Assembly (NCBI GenBank): GCA_947452965.1
Contig: CANGEW010000005.1
Coordinates: 1 to 64,000 of the forward strand
Source: Chitinophagaceae bacterium
GTDB taxonomy: Bacteria > Bacteroidota > Bacteroidia > Chitinophagales > Chitinophagaceae
Reading direction: 5' to 3'
DNA length: 64,000 bases
Shown: one piece after another, positions 18,389-27,199 of the stretch
How positions within the stretch are numbered: position 1 is the first letter of the stretch
Layout of the letters: every line of letters begins with the position of its first letter
The notes under the pieces: model-generated
What the model saw: the letters and a program-made list of their open reading frames with translations, nothing else
The model's database searches: none
Told to the model about the DNA's origin: nothing
Made by a program: the position numbers and the translations under genes

Positions 18389-19105
18389 TTAAATAGCTTG
18401 ATGATTGAACGGCTGTAACACCATTTCGCTAATAACACCGCTGGAAGGCTGTTGACATAAAAACCAAATAGCCTTGGCAGCTTCTTCTGCCGAAATCATT
18501 TTTTCTTTCTGAACCTTTAGATCTATATGATCCCAAAATGGCGAATCCACTCCTCCCATAAAAATATTAGTAATTCTGATCTCTGTACGCTTTATCTCTT
18601 CTCTAATACTTTGTAGCATTCCTACTAAGCCATATTTACTGGCGCTATACGCAGCGGCTCCCAGCATTGGCACCTTTCCTAACACTCCTGGAATATGAAC
18701 GATAAGTCCTTTTTTATGTTCTTTCATTGAAGGTAAAAAAGCCTGTATGATATTGAATGGTGTATACAAATTTATTAGAATGGTTTGTAAGAAATCGGCC
18801 GAAGTGAGTTGTTCTGAATTTTTTATAATGCCTATGCCACTCACATTAATAAGGGCGTCAATGGTTTGATGATTAGAAAAAAAACGTTCTTTTAATTGAT
18901 TAACATTTTCTAAAATAGTTAAATCCGCTGCGAAAGCAGACTGCTCAGATATAAAAAATTCCTTTCTAACTTGTTCTATTTTTTCTGCATTTCTGCCAGT
19001 AATAAAAAGATTGGCTCCCGACTGGTGTAATAATTTAACTAATTGTTTTCCAATTCCTCCTGTAGCGCCTATCACTAAAATGTTTTTCCCTTTAATAGAT
19101 TCCAT
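18389..19105 (-). CDS. SDR family oxidoreductase
   Basis: Classical short-chain dehydrogenase/reductase of 238 residues, with cofactor motif VIGATGGIGKQL at residues 12-23, NVSGIG (the NNAG-like motif) near residue 87 and the catalytic YSASK motif near 152-156. It is a cytoplasmic NAD(P)-dependent enzyme whose substrate cannot be told from sequence. It has its own gap on both sides and shares strand with the nuclease, 41 bases upstream of it; cotranscription is possible. Confidence 0.88.
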   Translation of the reverse strand: MESIKGKNILVIGATGGIGKQLVKLLHQSGANLFITGRNAEKIEQVRKEFFISEQSAFAADLTILENVNQLKERFFSNHQTIDALINVSGIGIIKNSEQLTSADFLQTILINLYTPFNIIQAFLPSMKEHKKGLIVHIPGVLGKVPMLGAAAYSASKYGLVGMLQSIREEIKRTEIRITNIFMGGVDSPFWDHIDLKVQKEKMISAEEAAKAIWFLCQQPSSGVISEMVLQPFNHQAI

Positions 19106-19145
19106 ACGTTTATTTTTTTTATAAACATATAAAAGGAAAAATTGT

Positions 19146-19364
19146 TTATTGAATAATTAAATTTCCTGGTATTAGAAATGTCTTATCGGCACTTACAGAT
19201 ATAGTAGCTCCTGGATTTATTTGTTGAGTAGTATTTAATATACAAGATCCATTTTTTACAGGGTTAATACTAATTGATTTTCCAGCTGGTAATATTGAAG
19301 GGGGTACCGAATAATTAACCCAATTAGATGGAACATCCCAGTTTCCATTTCCAGTAAATGTATA
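19146..19364 (-). other. C-terminal FTGNGNWD...NLIIQ module (second copy)
   Basis: Encodes about 72 residues with the same landmarks as the module at 11330-11548: FTGNGNWD, PPSILPAG, a single Cys in GSCILN, INPGA and the end NLIIQ. Conservation of the very C-terminal residues and of the lone Cys argues for a functional domain and not chance. Confidence 0.7.
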
Positions 19365-20297
19365 AGTAGCCGGAACGGTTTTCCTAACCAAGACTACATT
19401 ATCTAAAATTAAATTGGACGACCAAATAAACTTTGCATTGCTCCAAGCATTCGTAAAATTCATGTACGCAGGGAAATTTACTCCAACAGTAGCCGCGGTG
19501 TAAGTAGTTGCTTTAGGCCAAATAGAATCATTAAAAGATTGTGTGGTCCAATTTGTAGAAATTGGATAATGTATACCATAGCAATTACCATTACAAGAAG
19601 GAGATGTAGAAGCAGAAGAAGTAGACCTTGTACTATCTGGAAGCTCTATTACAGAACTAAGATTTTCTATTGGTGATATGTAAAATGTTTGTGCCCTCCA
19701 TGTTGTATCCGTTACGGTCCCATCGCTAAATTGAGCAATAAAGCCCCCGTCTCCGGCGTGATATAAGTTTCCATTGTTGTTTTCTGTTCCAACACCCATA
19801 TTTTCCTCCCAATCAACCAATTTAACGGCAATGGTGTAAGGTCGTGCTACTTTAAACCGTGCCACACAGGAATTAAATGGAGTATATGTGATAGGGTCTA
19901 CACCTACTAATACTCCATTGATATATAGTTCAAAATAATTATCACCAAATAAATAGGCGGTTATAGTATCTCCGACATTGTCAATCACTTTAATTGGCAC
20001 ATTATTCAAGTTTACAGCGGCAAGATTAATAGGTTTTACGCCTGTACATTCATTATATAAATCGGGTAACTTAGGCGCATTCAAAAAATTTGTTTCAGCA
20101 GGGAGTGTCCAAACTTTTCCATCTGTTGATGTGATAGTGCCCACAGCAGAGACTCTACCGTTTGAACAAGCAGAATACAAATTGGTGATGGTTTTTATTC
20201 CTAGTCCTTGGGTTACAGATCCTGAACCAGTGTAAGGTTGAGAAAATGAATGATAAAATGTAAATGATAGAATAAAAAAGAATGTCTGTTTTATCAT
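19146..20297 (-). CDS. Secreted protein with shared FTGNGNWD C-terminal module
   Basis: About 383 residues from the chosen Met (MIKQTFFFILSFTFYHSFSQ, a clean signal peptide); a longer frame upstream would overlap the divergent DUF2490 gene and lacks export character. The middle part has jelly-roll-like strands and repeated Trp/Gly features (for example DNYFELYINGVLVG and RPYTIAVKLVDWEENMG), resembling lectin or PA14-like beta-sandwich folds, though no family is assigned. The final 72 residues (YTFTGNGNWD to NLIIQ) are closely similar to the C-terminus of the beta-helix protein at 9170-11548. Function unknown; a surface binding role is inferred. Confidence 0.78.
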   Translation of the reverse strand: MIKQTFFFILSFTFYHSFSQPYTGSGSVTQGLGIKTITNLYSACSNGRVSAVGTITSTDGKVWTLPAETNFLNAPKLPDLYNECTGVKPINLAAVNLNNVPIKVIDNVGDTITAYLFGDNYFELYINGVLVGVDPITYTPFNSCVARFKVARPYTIAVKLVDWEENMGVGTENNNGNLYHAGDGGFIAQFSDGTVTDTTWRAQTFYISPIENLSSVIELPDSTRSTSSASTSPSCNGNCYGIHYPISTNWTTQSFNDSIWPKATTYTAATVGVNFPAYMNFTNAWSNAKFIWSSNLILDNVVLVRKTVPATYTFTGNGNWDVPSNWVNYSVPPSILPAGKSISINPVKNGSCILNTTQQINPGATISVSADKTFLIPGNLIIQ

Positions 20298-20362
20298 TAT
20301 GAAATTATTTAGCAACCTATTGACTTTCGGTTTTGTTAATGGATTAATTTTATATTCATTAT

Positions 20363-21067
20363 ATGAAAAAAATAATTTTATGTGTCTTTCTATCAGTGCC
20401 TTTTTTATCAAATGCACAAGGTAATATTCACCATCATAATCTTCAGTTCTTTAGATACCAATTCAGTCTTTGTCTTCATAACAATTATACCTTAAAATTA
20501 GAAGCCGAAGAAAGAAGTTTTTTGGGCTTCAGGAGACAAAGTCAATATATTATTAGAGCTGGAGGGGAAAAAGAAATTTATAAAAATTTGACGCTTGGTG
20601 GAAGCTTTACTTATAGCAATGTTTCTAATCCCCAAGACCCTGATGCTTCCTATACAAGTATTTCTTCAGAATACAGACCTTCCCTCTACCTAACATTTAA
20701 AAATCAGCTATCAAAAAAATGGGCTTGGCAACAACGATTTCAACAAGACATAAGATTTTTTGAAGAGCCTAAAAATTGTTATACTTATTCCAATATGCGA
20801 AGTCGTTATCTAATGGAAATTGATTATAGTATAAACCATAACTTTTCTGCTAAACTTTCAGATGAACTTATATTCAATACACAAAACAATAAACCTGTAT
20901 GTGCTTTTGAACAAAATAGAATTTCATTGGCAGTTCATACTCAATTCAATAAAAGCTGGGCATCAGAAATTAGTTATATCAAATGGTTCCAACAATTTTC
21001 CAGCGGAAATGAATATTATGATAAAAATATTCTACGACTGGCGATTTTGCATAAAATCGTCATCTAA
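20363..21067 (+). CDS. DUF2490 domain-containing outer-membrane-type protein
   Basis: A 234-residue protein with a signal peptide (about 1-18, ending SNAQG) and a beta-rich body of alternating strands (KLEAEERSFLGFRRQSQYIIRAGGEKEIYK, split by turns) typical of DUF2490, a family of predicted small beta-barrels in Bacteroidota outer membranes. It ends in a hydrophobic strand, ILRLAILHKIVI. No biochemical role is established for the family. It is divergent from the secreted protein at 19146-20297 and its stop lies eight bases before the convergent DUF420 gene. Confidence 0.8.
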   Translation: MKKIILCVFLSVPFLSNAQGNIHHHNLQFFRYQFSLCLHNNYTLKLEAEERSFLGFRRQSQYIIRAGGEKEIYKNLTLGGSFTYSNVSNPQDPDASYTSISSEYRPSLYLTFKNQLSKKWAWQQRFQQDIRFFEEPKNCYTYSNMRSRYLMEIDYSINHNFSAKLSDELIFNTQNNKPVCAFEQNRISLAVHTQFNKSWASEISYIKWFQQFSSGNEYYDKNILRLAILHKIVI

Positions 21068-21075
21068 AAAATTAG

Positions 21076-21618
21076 TTAAACATAATAAGGACTAATCATC
21101 CAATATACAATAACGCCCGTAACCGCAACATAAAACCATATGGGCCATGTTATTCTTGTAAGTTTTTTGTGTGCCTCATACTCGCCAATTAACGCCCTGT
21201 AAGAAGTAAATAAGATGAAAGGTAACACAATCCCTGCCAAAGGAATGTGTGTAAACAAAATGATGTAGTAAATAATTTTGATAATTCCTTCTCCACCAAA
21301 CTTAGTTTCTTCTGCTAATAAATGATGAGCTATATAACTTAATAAAAACAATACAGATAATACAATGGCGGTAGTCATAATTTTCTTATGAAATGAATAC
21401 TGCCTGTTTTTCGCAGTTACTAAACCGGCAAGTAACAAAATCGCTACGGTTGAGTTGATGAAAGCACTTACCATAGCAAATACATGAGGACTAAATGGTA
21501 GGTCGAGTGAAAGTTTAACTTTATTTAAAATCACAACTGCAGCAAACACAACAACTGAAACAGAATAAATGAAAGCTTTTGCTCTTGAATCATTTTTTTT
21601 AAAAGTAGGTGTTAGCAT
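21076..21618 (-). CDS. DUF420 membrane protein (CtaM/YozB-like), cytochrome oxidase assembly
   Basis: A 180-residue membrane protein with about five hydrophobic segments and the DUF420 His pattern (AFINSTVAIL, SYIAHHLL, LFTHIPLAGIVLP). Family members such as CtaM are needed for maturation of heme-copper oxidases in Firmicutes. Its place directly after the SCO gene (20-base overlap) and at the end of the cytochrome oxidase train supports the same role here. Spacing and overlap suggest it is translated together with SCO. Confidence 0.85.
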   Translation of the reverse strand: MLTPTFKKNDSRAKAFIYSVSVVVFAAVVILNKVKLSLDLPFSPHVFAMVSAFINSTVAILLLAGLVTAKNRQYSFHKKIMTTAIVLSVLFLLSYIAHHLLAEETKFGGEGIIKIIYYIILFTHIPLAGIVLPFILFTSYRALIGEYEAHKKLTRITWPIWFYVAVTGVIVYWMISPYYV

Positions 21619-22393
21619 TGTTTTTTCTTTTTTTATTTAATAAAGTAATTGCAAAAATAGTGATCCCAATGCCAATAAAAATAACCGGCAAATAAGGTAT
21701 AAATTCTCTTAATATTGATGGACTCTTTTTGTCTTTTTCCAACATGATGGTAGGAATATCTGCTACTAATCTTGCTTGTGCCGTTGTATCAAAACCATTA
21801 TACCATCCTCTTACAACTCGATTGCTGTCTAACAAAAAAAAGTTTTCTGTATGAATAAATGCTGTGTCTACATTGCTATCTGCTACACTTGCTTTCATCT
21901 CTTGTAATGCAAAATCATATATCTGTTTTTTATCTCCTGTAACAAACCACCAGGTGTCATGGTTAATGTCTAGCTTATTGGCAAATTTTCTAAGTTGATC
22001 AACACTGTCATGTTCTGGATCGATGCTTACACTAACAAACTGTACAATCTCTGGATTTTGTTCAAATGACTTTTGAAGTTTTTTCATGGACCTTGCCATT
22101 CCTGGACAAATCGTAGGGCAATGTGTAAAGAAAAAATCTACCACAATTATTTTTCCGTGCAAATCTTCCAAAGAAACAGTATTACCTAATTGATTTGTAA
22201 AGTGTATATTTTTTACGCGATGCCAAATTGTATCATTAAACGTTTTTCCTCTTTCTTGTTTTACCACAACACTATCATAAAAATAATGACGAGGCATGTG
22301 TACTGCATCTTTGCTAAAATATTTTACCATCCAATATCCCATTAAAGGAAACAGAATAGCGATAAATAATGCAACTATTGTTTTTTTATTCAA
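21599..22393 (-). CDS. sco: SCO1/SenC family copper chaperone
   Basis: Membrane-anchored thioredoxin-fold protein of 264 residues that delivers copper to the CuA site of cytochrome oxidase subunit II. The N-terminal anchor is about 5-25, and the copper-binding Cys pair is C92-PTIC-96 with the distal ligand His181 (IHTENFF). An unusual second hydrophobic segment lies near the C-terminus (about 230-250, FIGIGITIFAITLL), so the protein may be anchored at both ends. The start codon is TTG, with no ATG nearby upstream. A hairpin terminator lies between it and cox4, so it may be expressed at a different level from the oxidase genes. Confidence 0.9.
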   Translation of the reverse strand: MNKKTIVALFIAILFPLMGYWMVKYFSKDAVHMPRHYFYDSVVVKQERGKTFNDTIWHRVKNIHFTNQLGNTVSLEDLHGKIIVVDFFFTHCPTICPGMARSMKKLQKSFEQNPEIVQFVSVSIDPEHDSVDQLRKFANKLDINHDTWWFVTGDKKQIYDFALQEMKASVADSNVDTAFIHTENFFLLDSNRVVRGWYNGFDTTAQARLVADIPTIMLEKDKKSPSILREFIPYLPVIFIGIGITIFAITLLNKKRKNNANTYF

Positions 22394-22427
22394 GGTTTGA
22401 TATCTTAAGTTAGATACAAAAATAAAA

Positions 22428-22452
22428 AACCATCGCTAGAAAAACGATGGTT
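22428..22452 (-). terminator. Rho-independent terminator or attenuator between cox4 and SCO
   Basis: An 8-bp perfect stem, AACCATCG/CGATGGTT, with a 9-base loop (22436-22444). On the minus strand it is followed by a T-rich run (TTTTATTTTTG). It sits in the 83-base gap after cox4 and probably ends, or reduces, transcription of the oxidase operon before SCO and DUF420. Confidence 0.7.
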
Positions 22453-22476
22453 CATATGATTGTAAAGTGTTTGAAT

Positions 22477-22893
22477 TTATTTTTCTTTTATTTCTTGAAC
22501 TTGTTCTACCTGATTAGCCCTGCTTCCTGCATTTGTATTGCGTAAGTTTTTCCAGCTATTACCATCTGATAAAAAGGCAATGATGAACCAAACAAACAAT
22601 GCTAAAGGAACAATAATAGTCATGATAAAGTTTCTGATTTCATCACCTAAATGCATGAAAACGGAAACTATGTAATATGCTTTCGCAAGCGTAAGAACCC
22701 CTATTAAACATTTTGTAGCTAATACAGTAGCTGCTCCAATTTGTCCGTGTTCGGCATATAAAAAATAGCCAAGTCCTAATTCAACAATCGTTAATACAGA
22801 TAACACCCAAAATATTTTCCATATTTTTCCTGTTCCTCCTGAGTGATCGGGTTGGAAGGTGATTTCTGGGTTTTCAAAATGCTGTGCTGACAT
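22477..22893 (-). CDS. Cytochrome c oxidase subunit IV-type protein
   Basis: A 138-residue membrane protein with three hydrophobic segments (about 29-47, 58-80 and 90-108) matching the small bacterial CoxD/COX4 proteobacterial-type family. It ends in a charged tail, VEQVQEIKEK. It is the last structural gene of the aa3 oxidase before the terminator hairpin and follows cox3 after 39 bases. It probably stabilises the oxidase complex in the inner membrane. Confidence 0.85.
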   Translation of the reverse strand: MSAQHFENPEITFQPDHSGGTGKIWKIFWVLSVLTIVELGLGYFLYAEHGQIGAATVLATKCLIGVLTLAKAYYIVSVFMHLGDEIRNFIMTIIVPLALFVWFIIAFLSDGNSWKNLRNTNAGSRANQVEQVQEIKEK

Positions 22894-22932
22894 AATTATT
22901 TTTCTTTAATGAAATATTTATTAATGTAAAAT

Positions 22933-23817
22933 TTAAACAAGATAGAAACATAAGAATACAAATACCCAAACCAAATCCACAAAATGCCAATAAAGACCAG
23001 CTTTTTCTATCATTTCGTAATGACCTCTCTGCTCAAAATGTCCTAATTTAGTTTTGATATACATTACAATGTTGATGATTACTCCGCTAAATACGTGAAA
23101 ACCATGGAAACCTGTAATACCGAAGAAATATCCTCCAAATGCAATAGGTCCTGTATGTGTTGCGTGTAAACCCGATGATGCTATTTGATTGATGAGCTCC
23201 TGATTGCTTAAGTTTTTCGCTACGTGTTCACCCGCTCCTTCAGCACCATGGTGTAAAGTTGAGGCAATAGCGACTAGTTGTTCGTGAGATGTTTTTTGTA
23301 ATGCTGCCATCATAGTAGAATGATCTAGCTCTGCCCCCCAAGGATTCATTTTCACCGTTGTAGGCAAAACAGACAAGGTGCCGTCTCCTAACATTGCCAC
23401 ATGTTCGCCAGTTAATAAATGCGTCCATTCCCAAGCCTGACAACCTAAAAAAGCCAAACCTCCTAAAATGGTTAGAATCATATATTTTTCAACTCCTTTT
23501 TTGTTCATCTGATGTCCTTCATGAACAGCCAACACCATTGTTACAGAACTGAAAATCAAAATAAAAGTCATCAAGCTCACAAATGCCAGAGGCAAATTTG
23601 CATGTCCCGCAAAGGGGAAGGCATTAAAAACATGATTAGGATCTGCCCAATGATTTACACTGAAACGAATGGTACCATAGCTAATCAGAAATGCTCCGAA
23701 AGTGAAAGCATCACTCATTAAAAAATACCACATCATAACCTTACCATAGCTTACGTTGAAGGGGCTTTTACCACCACTCCACCATTTTGTTCCCGAAGGA
23801 ATTGCTGTTGTTGACAT
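22933..23817 (-). CDS. ctaE: Cytochrome c oxidase subunit III (long form with insertion)
   Basis: A 294-residue heme-copper oxidase subunit III. The C-terminal signature GFHGFHVFSG and the final WHFVDLVWVFVF motif are clear, and about six to seven hydrophobic helices are seen. Between helices, about residues 130-215, it carries a polar, His/Ala-rich insertion (for example STLHHGAEGAGEHVAKNL) that is absent from the shorter subunit III gene next to it. The insertion should face the periplasmic or loop side. It follows the short cox3 after 37 bases. The two cox3-type genes are a common arrangement in Bacteroidota ACIII clusters. Confidence 0.9.
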   Translation of the reverse strand: MSTTAIPSGTKWWSGGKSPFNVSYGKVMMWYFLMSDAFTFGAFLISYGTIRFSVNHWADPNHVFNAFPFAGHANLPLAFVSLMTFILIFSSVTMVLAVHEGHQMNKKGVEKYMILTILGGLAFLGCQAWEWTHLLTGEHVAMLGDGTLSVLPTTVKMNPWGAELDHSTMMAALQKTSHEQLVAIASTLHHGAEGAGEHVAKNLSNQELINQIASSGLHATHTGPIAFGGYFFGITGFHGFHVFSGVIINIVMYIKTKLGHFEQRGHYEMIEKAGLYWHFVDLVWVFVFLCFYLV

Positions 23818-23854
23818 AAATGTTAAATCTAATAATCAATAAAAAATCCTTTGC

Positions 23855-24421
23855 TTATCTAATCATGATTAAAAAAATCAAAAGATAAATCCAAAGTATA
23901 TCTACAAAGTGCCAATAAGTTGCTATCAGCTCAACTGGCACAATGCTATAATTTCTTTTTTTAGTACTAAATGCCTTAAGTGACATCACAATAATGGCAA
24001 TCACGCCACCAATTACGTGTACTGCATGTAAACCAACTATTACATACAAAAACGAAAAAGCAACATTTGCTTGCAATGTCATCCCAACATTCCAAAACTC
24101 CTTAAATCCAATGAACTGAGTCGCAATAAATGCAACACCTAATACGCCTGTTATAGCTAATAATTTTCTGTAGCTATTCATCCCCCTTTCCTTAAATGAT
24201 TTTACTGAAAGGTGAACACTAACACTACTCATAACTATTAATATCGTGCTAACCCAAAAAGCGCTGGGCAAATCAAATGTTTGCCAGCCTGATTGATTTC
24301 TTTTTACTATGTACGCACTTGTTAATCCGGCAAACATCATCACAATACTTCCAATACCCATCCATAAAGTAAACTTGTGCGGATGAATTTTATTATTGGT
24401 TGTTGTTTGTGTGTTTTCCAT
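23855..24421 (-). CDS. Cytochrome c oxidase subunit III (short form)
   Basis: About 188 residues from MENTQTTTNNK, the start chosen because a longer reading would overlap the end of cyoE and adds a basic extension without support. Five hydrophobic helices are present, and the end ATYWHFVDILWIYLLIF carries the subunit III motif also seen in the adjacent 294-residue paralog. It is shorter than standard subunit III and lacks the first helices, as in CyoC/CoxP-type subunits. It is one of two subunit III-like genes of this aa3 oxidase cluster. Confidence 0.87.
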   Translation of the reverse strand: MENTQTTTNNKIHPHKFTLWMGIGSIVMMFAGLTSAYIVKRNQSGWQTFDLPSAFWVSTILIVMSSVSVHLSVKSFKERGMNSYRKLLAITGVLGVAFIATQFIGFKEFWNVGMTLQANVAFSFLYVIVGLHAVHVIGGVIAIIVMSLKAFSTKKRNYSIVPVELIATYWHFVDILWIYLLIFLIMIR

Positions 24422-24443
24422 TTTATAATAGGTCTTTGTTTTC

Positions 24444-25361
24444 TTATAGTTTAATCTTATCGGCATATAAACTCAAAAAAACAATCATCAAATAAAAATA
24501 AGAACTGAACATTACTTTTCTGGCAGATGGAATGTCCATCCTTAAAAAAAGCATGATACTTGTATAAACCATGAACAAGTTACATCCTAATAATATCCAC
24601 ATACTAACGTTACCGCTTATGTGATACATGTATGGAAGTACGCCTATTGGTATCATTAACGCACTATACATAATTGTTTGTATTGCCGTGAATTTTGTAG
24701 GCCCCTTGTCGCTTGGCAATAATTTAAACCCTGCTGTGCTATAATCTTTATGTGCAACCCATGCAATTGCCCAGAAATGAGGAAACTGCCATAAAAATTG
24801 AATAGCAAACAAAATCCAGCCGCCTGTCCAACTATTTTCATTGCCATCTCTAAAGCTTGCTACCCAACCAATCAAACAAGGCAACGCACCAGGAATAGCC
24901 CCCACCAAAACTGCAATTGAGTTTATTTTTTTTAAGGGTGTATATACAAATCCATATAATACTAAGCTTAATAAACTTAACCATGCTGCCTCGGTGCTGA
25001 AGGAATACATAATGATGCATCCAAGGGTAGCCGTAATTCCTGCGAATGCCCATGCTTCATGAGAAGACATTCTCCCACTGGAAACAGGTCTGTTAGCTGT
25101 TCGCTTCATCAATGCATCCGTATCCTTTTCAAGAATTTGATTAATAGCGTTAGCTGATCCAGTGATTAAAATACCGCCGACAAAAAGTAAAAGAACTTCT
25201 ATCAGATTAAAACTGATATTGGGGGCTAACAGATAACTAATTACCGTGCTAAACACCACCATAAAACTCAAAGTGAATTTGATTAATAAAAAATAATCTT
25301 TCACTTTACTTGCCAATACAAACGATGTTGAATTGGTTGTTATTTTTTTTTCTTCGTTCAA
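24444..25361 (-). CDS. cyoE: Protoheme IX farnesyltransferase (heme O synthase)
   Basis: UbiA-superfamily prenyltransferase of 305 residues that attaches a farnesyl chain to heme b, giving heme O, the precursor of heme A for the oxidase. The first Asp-rich motif is seen in NQILEKDTDALMKRTANRP (NxxxDxxxD with MKRT), with about nine hydrophobic helices. The start codon is TTG, two bases after the cox1 stop; an in-frame TGA shortly upstream and the lack of any ATG make this the best start. It lies inside the oxidase operon, which fits a role in supplying heme A. Confidence 0.93.
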   Translation of the reverse strand: MNEEKKITTNSTSFVLASKVKDYFLLIKFTLSFMVVFSTVISYLLAPNISFNLIEVLLLFVGGILITGSANAINQILEKDTDALMKRTANRPVSSGRMSSHEAWAFAGITATLGCIIMYSFSTEAAWLSLLSLVLYGFVYTPLKKINSIAVLVGAIPGALPCLIGWVASFRDGNENSWTGGWILFAIQFLWQFPHFWAIAWVAHKDYSTAGFKLLPSDKGPTKFTAIQTIMYSALMIPIGVLPYMYHISGNVSMWILLGCNLFMVYTSIMLFLRMDIPSARKVMFSSYFYLMIVFLSLYADKIKL

Positions 25362-25363
25362 TT

Positions 25364-27166
25364 TTAGTGTTTGCTTTCATCCGCTCCAACAGGAACATCC
25401 TGAGGAATAAAATCTTTTCCGTCTTTTCCGTAATCATAAGGCCAACGATGTACCTCAGGAATATCTCCAGGCCAGTTTCCATGTCCTGGTCTCACCGGTG
25501 TTGTCCATTCTAAAGTGTTAGCTTCCCATGGATTTTGAGTGGTTACTTTTCTGCCTTTCCAAATACTGTAAAAAAAGTTTACTACAAATAAGATTTGTAC
25601 AGCAAATACAATGATAGCTATTAAGCTAATAAACTCGTTTAATCCACCAAACATTTTAAATGATTCCCAATTTGAAAAATCGTAATAACGACGTGGCATA
25701 CCCGCTAATCCTTCATAGTGCATTGGCCAGAAAATTAAATACGCACCAATGATTGTAACCCAAAAATGGATGTAGGCTAATGTGTTATTCAAATAGCGAC
25801 CAAACATTTTAGGATACCAATGATACACACCGGCAAACATTCCAAAGAACGATGCAACACCCATCACAATGTGAAAGTGGGCAATTACAAAATATGTATC
25901 ATGCAAGTGAATATCCAACGCAGAGTTTCCTAAGAAAATTCCCGTTAAACCACCACTGATAAATAAACTTACAAATCCAATAGCAAACATCATTGCAGGT
26001 GTAAAGCGAATGTTTCCTTTCCACAAAGTTGTTAGCCAGTTAAACACTTTAATAGCGGAAGGAACCGCAATTAATAATGTAAGTAATACGAAAACTGATC
26101 CCAAGAATGGATTTAATCCCGTTACAAACATGTGATGCGCCCAAACTAAAAAGGCAAGTATTGTAATGGCAAATAATGAACCCACCATTGCCATATATCC
26201 GAAAATAGGCTTACGACTATTTACTGATAATATTTCAGATGACATTCCCATTGCCGGCAATAGAATAATATATACTTCTGGATGTCCTAAGAACCAGAAT
26301 AAATGCTGGAATAAAATGGCACTTCCTCCTTCATTAGGAAGTATTTTTCCAGCAACCACGATGTCGCTTAAATAAAAACTTGTTCCTAAATTTCTATCAA
26401 ATAACAATAAGATCGCGCCCGATAATAACACAGGGAATGATAATACGCCCAATACCGCCGTGAAGAACAACGCCCAAATGGTAAGTGGCATGCGGGTCAT
26501 GCTCATTCCTTTGGTACGCATATTTAAAATAGTAGTGATATAGTTTAATCCACCTAATAAAGATGAAACAATAAACATCGCCATACTCACTAACCATAAA
26601 TCCATTCCAATTTTACTACCCATTGAAGCTTCGCCCAAAGCACTCAATGGAGGATATATTGTCCATCCACCACTTGCAGGACCTGTTTGCACGAATAAAG
26701 ACGACATCATGATAACAGAAGCTAAGAAGAAAAACCAATAGCTCAACATGTTTAACATAGGAGAAGCCATATCTCTTGCCCCAATCTGTAATGGAATTAA
26801 AAAGTTTGCAAACGTTCCGCTAAGTCCTGCGGTTAATACAAAGAATACTAATATTGTTCCGTGCATCGTAACCAATGCATAGTAAAATTCTGGTTGTAGT
26901 TTTCCACCTTTTGCCCAGTGTCCTAACAGATCTTCTAACCAAGGATACGTTGCTGTTGGATTACCTAATTGCATACGGAAAATCACAGAAAACAAACCGC
27001 CAATGATTGCCCATATGATACCGGTCACTAAAAATTGTTTAGCAATGGTTTTATGGTCTTGACTAAATACGTATTTAGTAATGAATGTTTCCTGATGGTG
27101 ATGATCGTGATGTACATCGCCATGAGATTCGTGTTGAGTAGTTTCGTGTAATGTAGCTGTGCTCAT
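25364..27166 (-). CDS. ctaD: Cytochrome c oxidase subunit I (aa3-type)
   Basis: Catalytic subunit of 600 residues with about 12 core helices, housing the low-spin heme, the heme a3-CuB centre and proton channels. The CuB/cross-linked Tyr motif GHPEVYIIL, the WAHHMFVTG CuB histidines and the heme-ligand stretch HDTYFVIAHFHIVMG are all visible, placing it in the A family. The His-rich N-terminal tail (HESHGDVHHDHHHQE) is unusual and could bind metal. It reduces O2 to water while pumping protons. It lies between cox2 and cyoE in the ACIII-oxidase operon. Confidence 0.97.
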   Translation of the reverse strand: MSTATLHETTQHESHGDVHHDHHHQETFITKYVFSQDHKTIAKQFLVTGIIWAIIGGLFSVIFRMQLGNPTATYPWLEDLLGHWAKGGKLQPEFYYALVTMHGTILVFFVLTAGLSGTFANFLIPLQIGARDMASPMLNMLSYWFFFLASVIMMSSLFVQTGPASGGWTIYPPLSALGEASMGSKIGMDLWLVSMAMFIVSSLLGGLNYITTILNMRTKGMSMTRMPLTIWALFFTAVLGVLSFPVLLSGAILLLFDRNLGTSFYLSDIVVAGKILPNEGGSAILFQHLFWFLGHPEVYIILLPAMGMSSEILSVNSRKPIFGYMAMVGSLFAITILAFLVWAHHMFVTGLNPFLGSVFVLLTLLIAVPSAIKVFNWLTTLWKGNIRFTPAMMFAIGFVSLFISGGLTGIFLGNSALDIHLHDTYFVIAHFHIVMGVASFFGMFAGVYHWYPKMFGRYLNNTLAYIHFWVTIIGAYLIFWPMHYEGLAGMPRRYYDFSNWESFKMFGGLNEFISLIAIIVFAVQILFVVNFFYSIWKGRKVTTQNPWEANTLEWTTPVRPGHGNWPGDIPEVHRWPYDYGKDGKDFIPQDVPVGADESKH

Positions 27167-27199
27167 AAACTTGACTGAATTATATTAAAATGCGGATTA

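Noticed and set aside
20298-20417. Longer N-terminus for the secreted protein at 19146-20297
   Set aside because: Overlaps the divergent DUF2490 gene; the shorter start begins exactly with a signal peptide.
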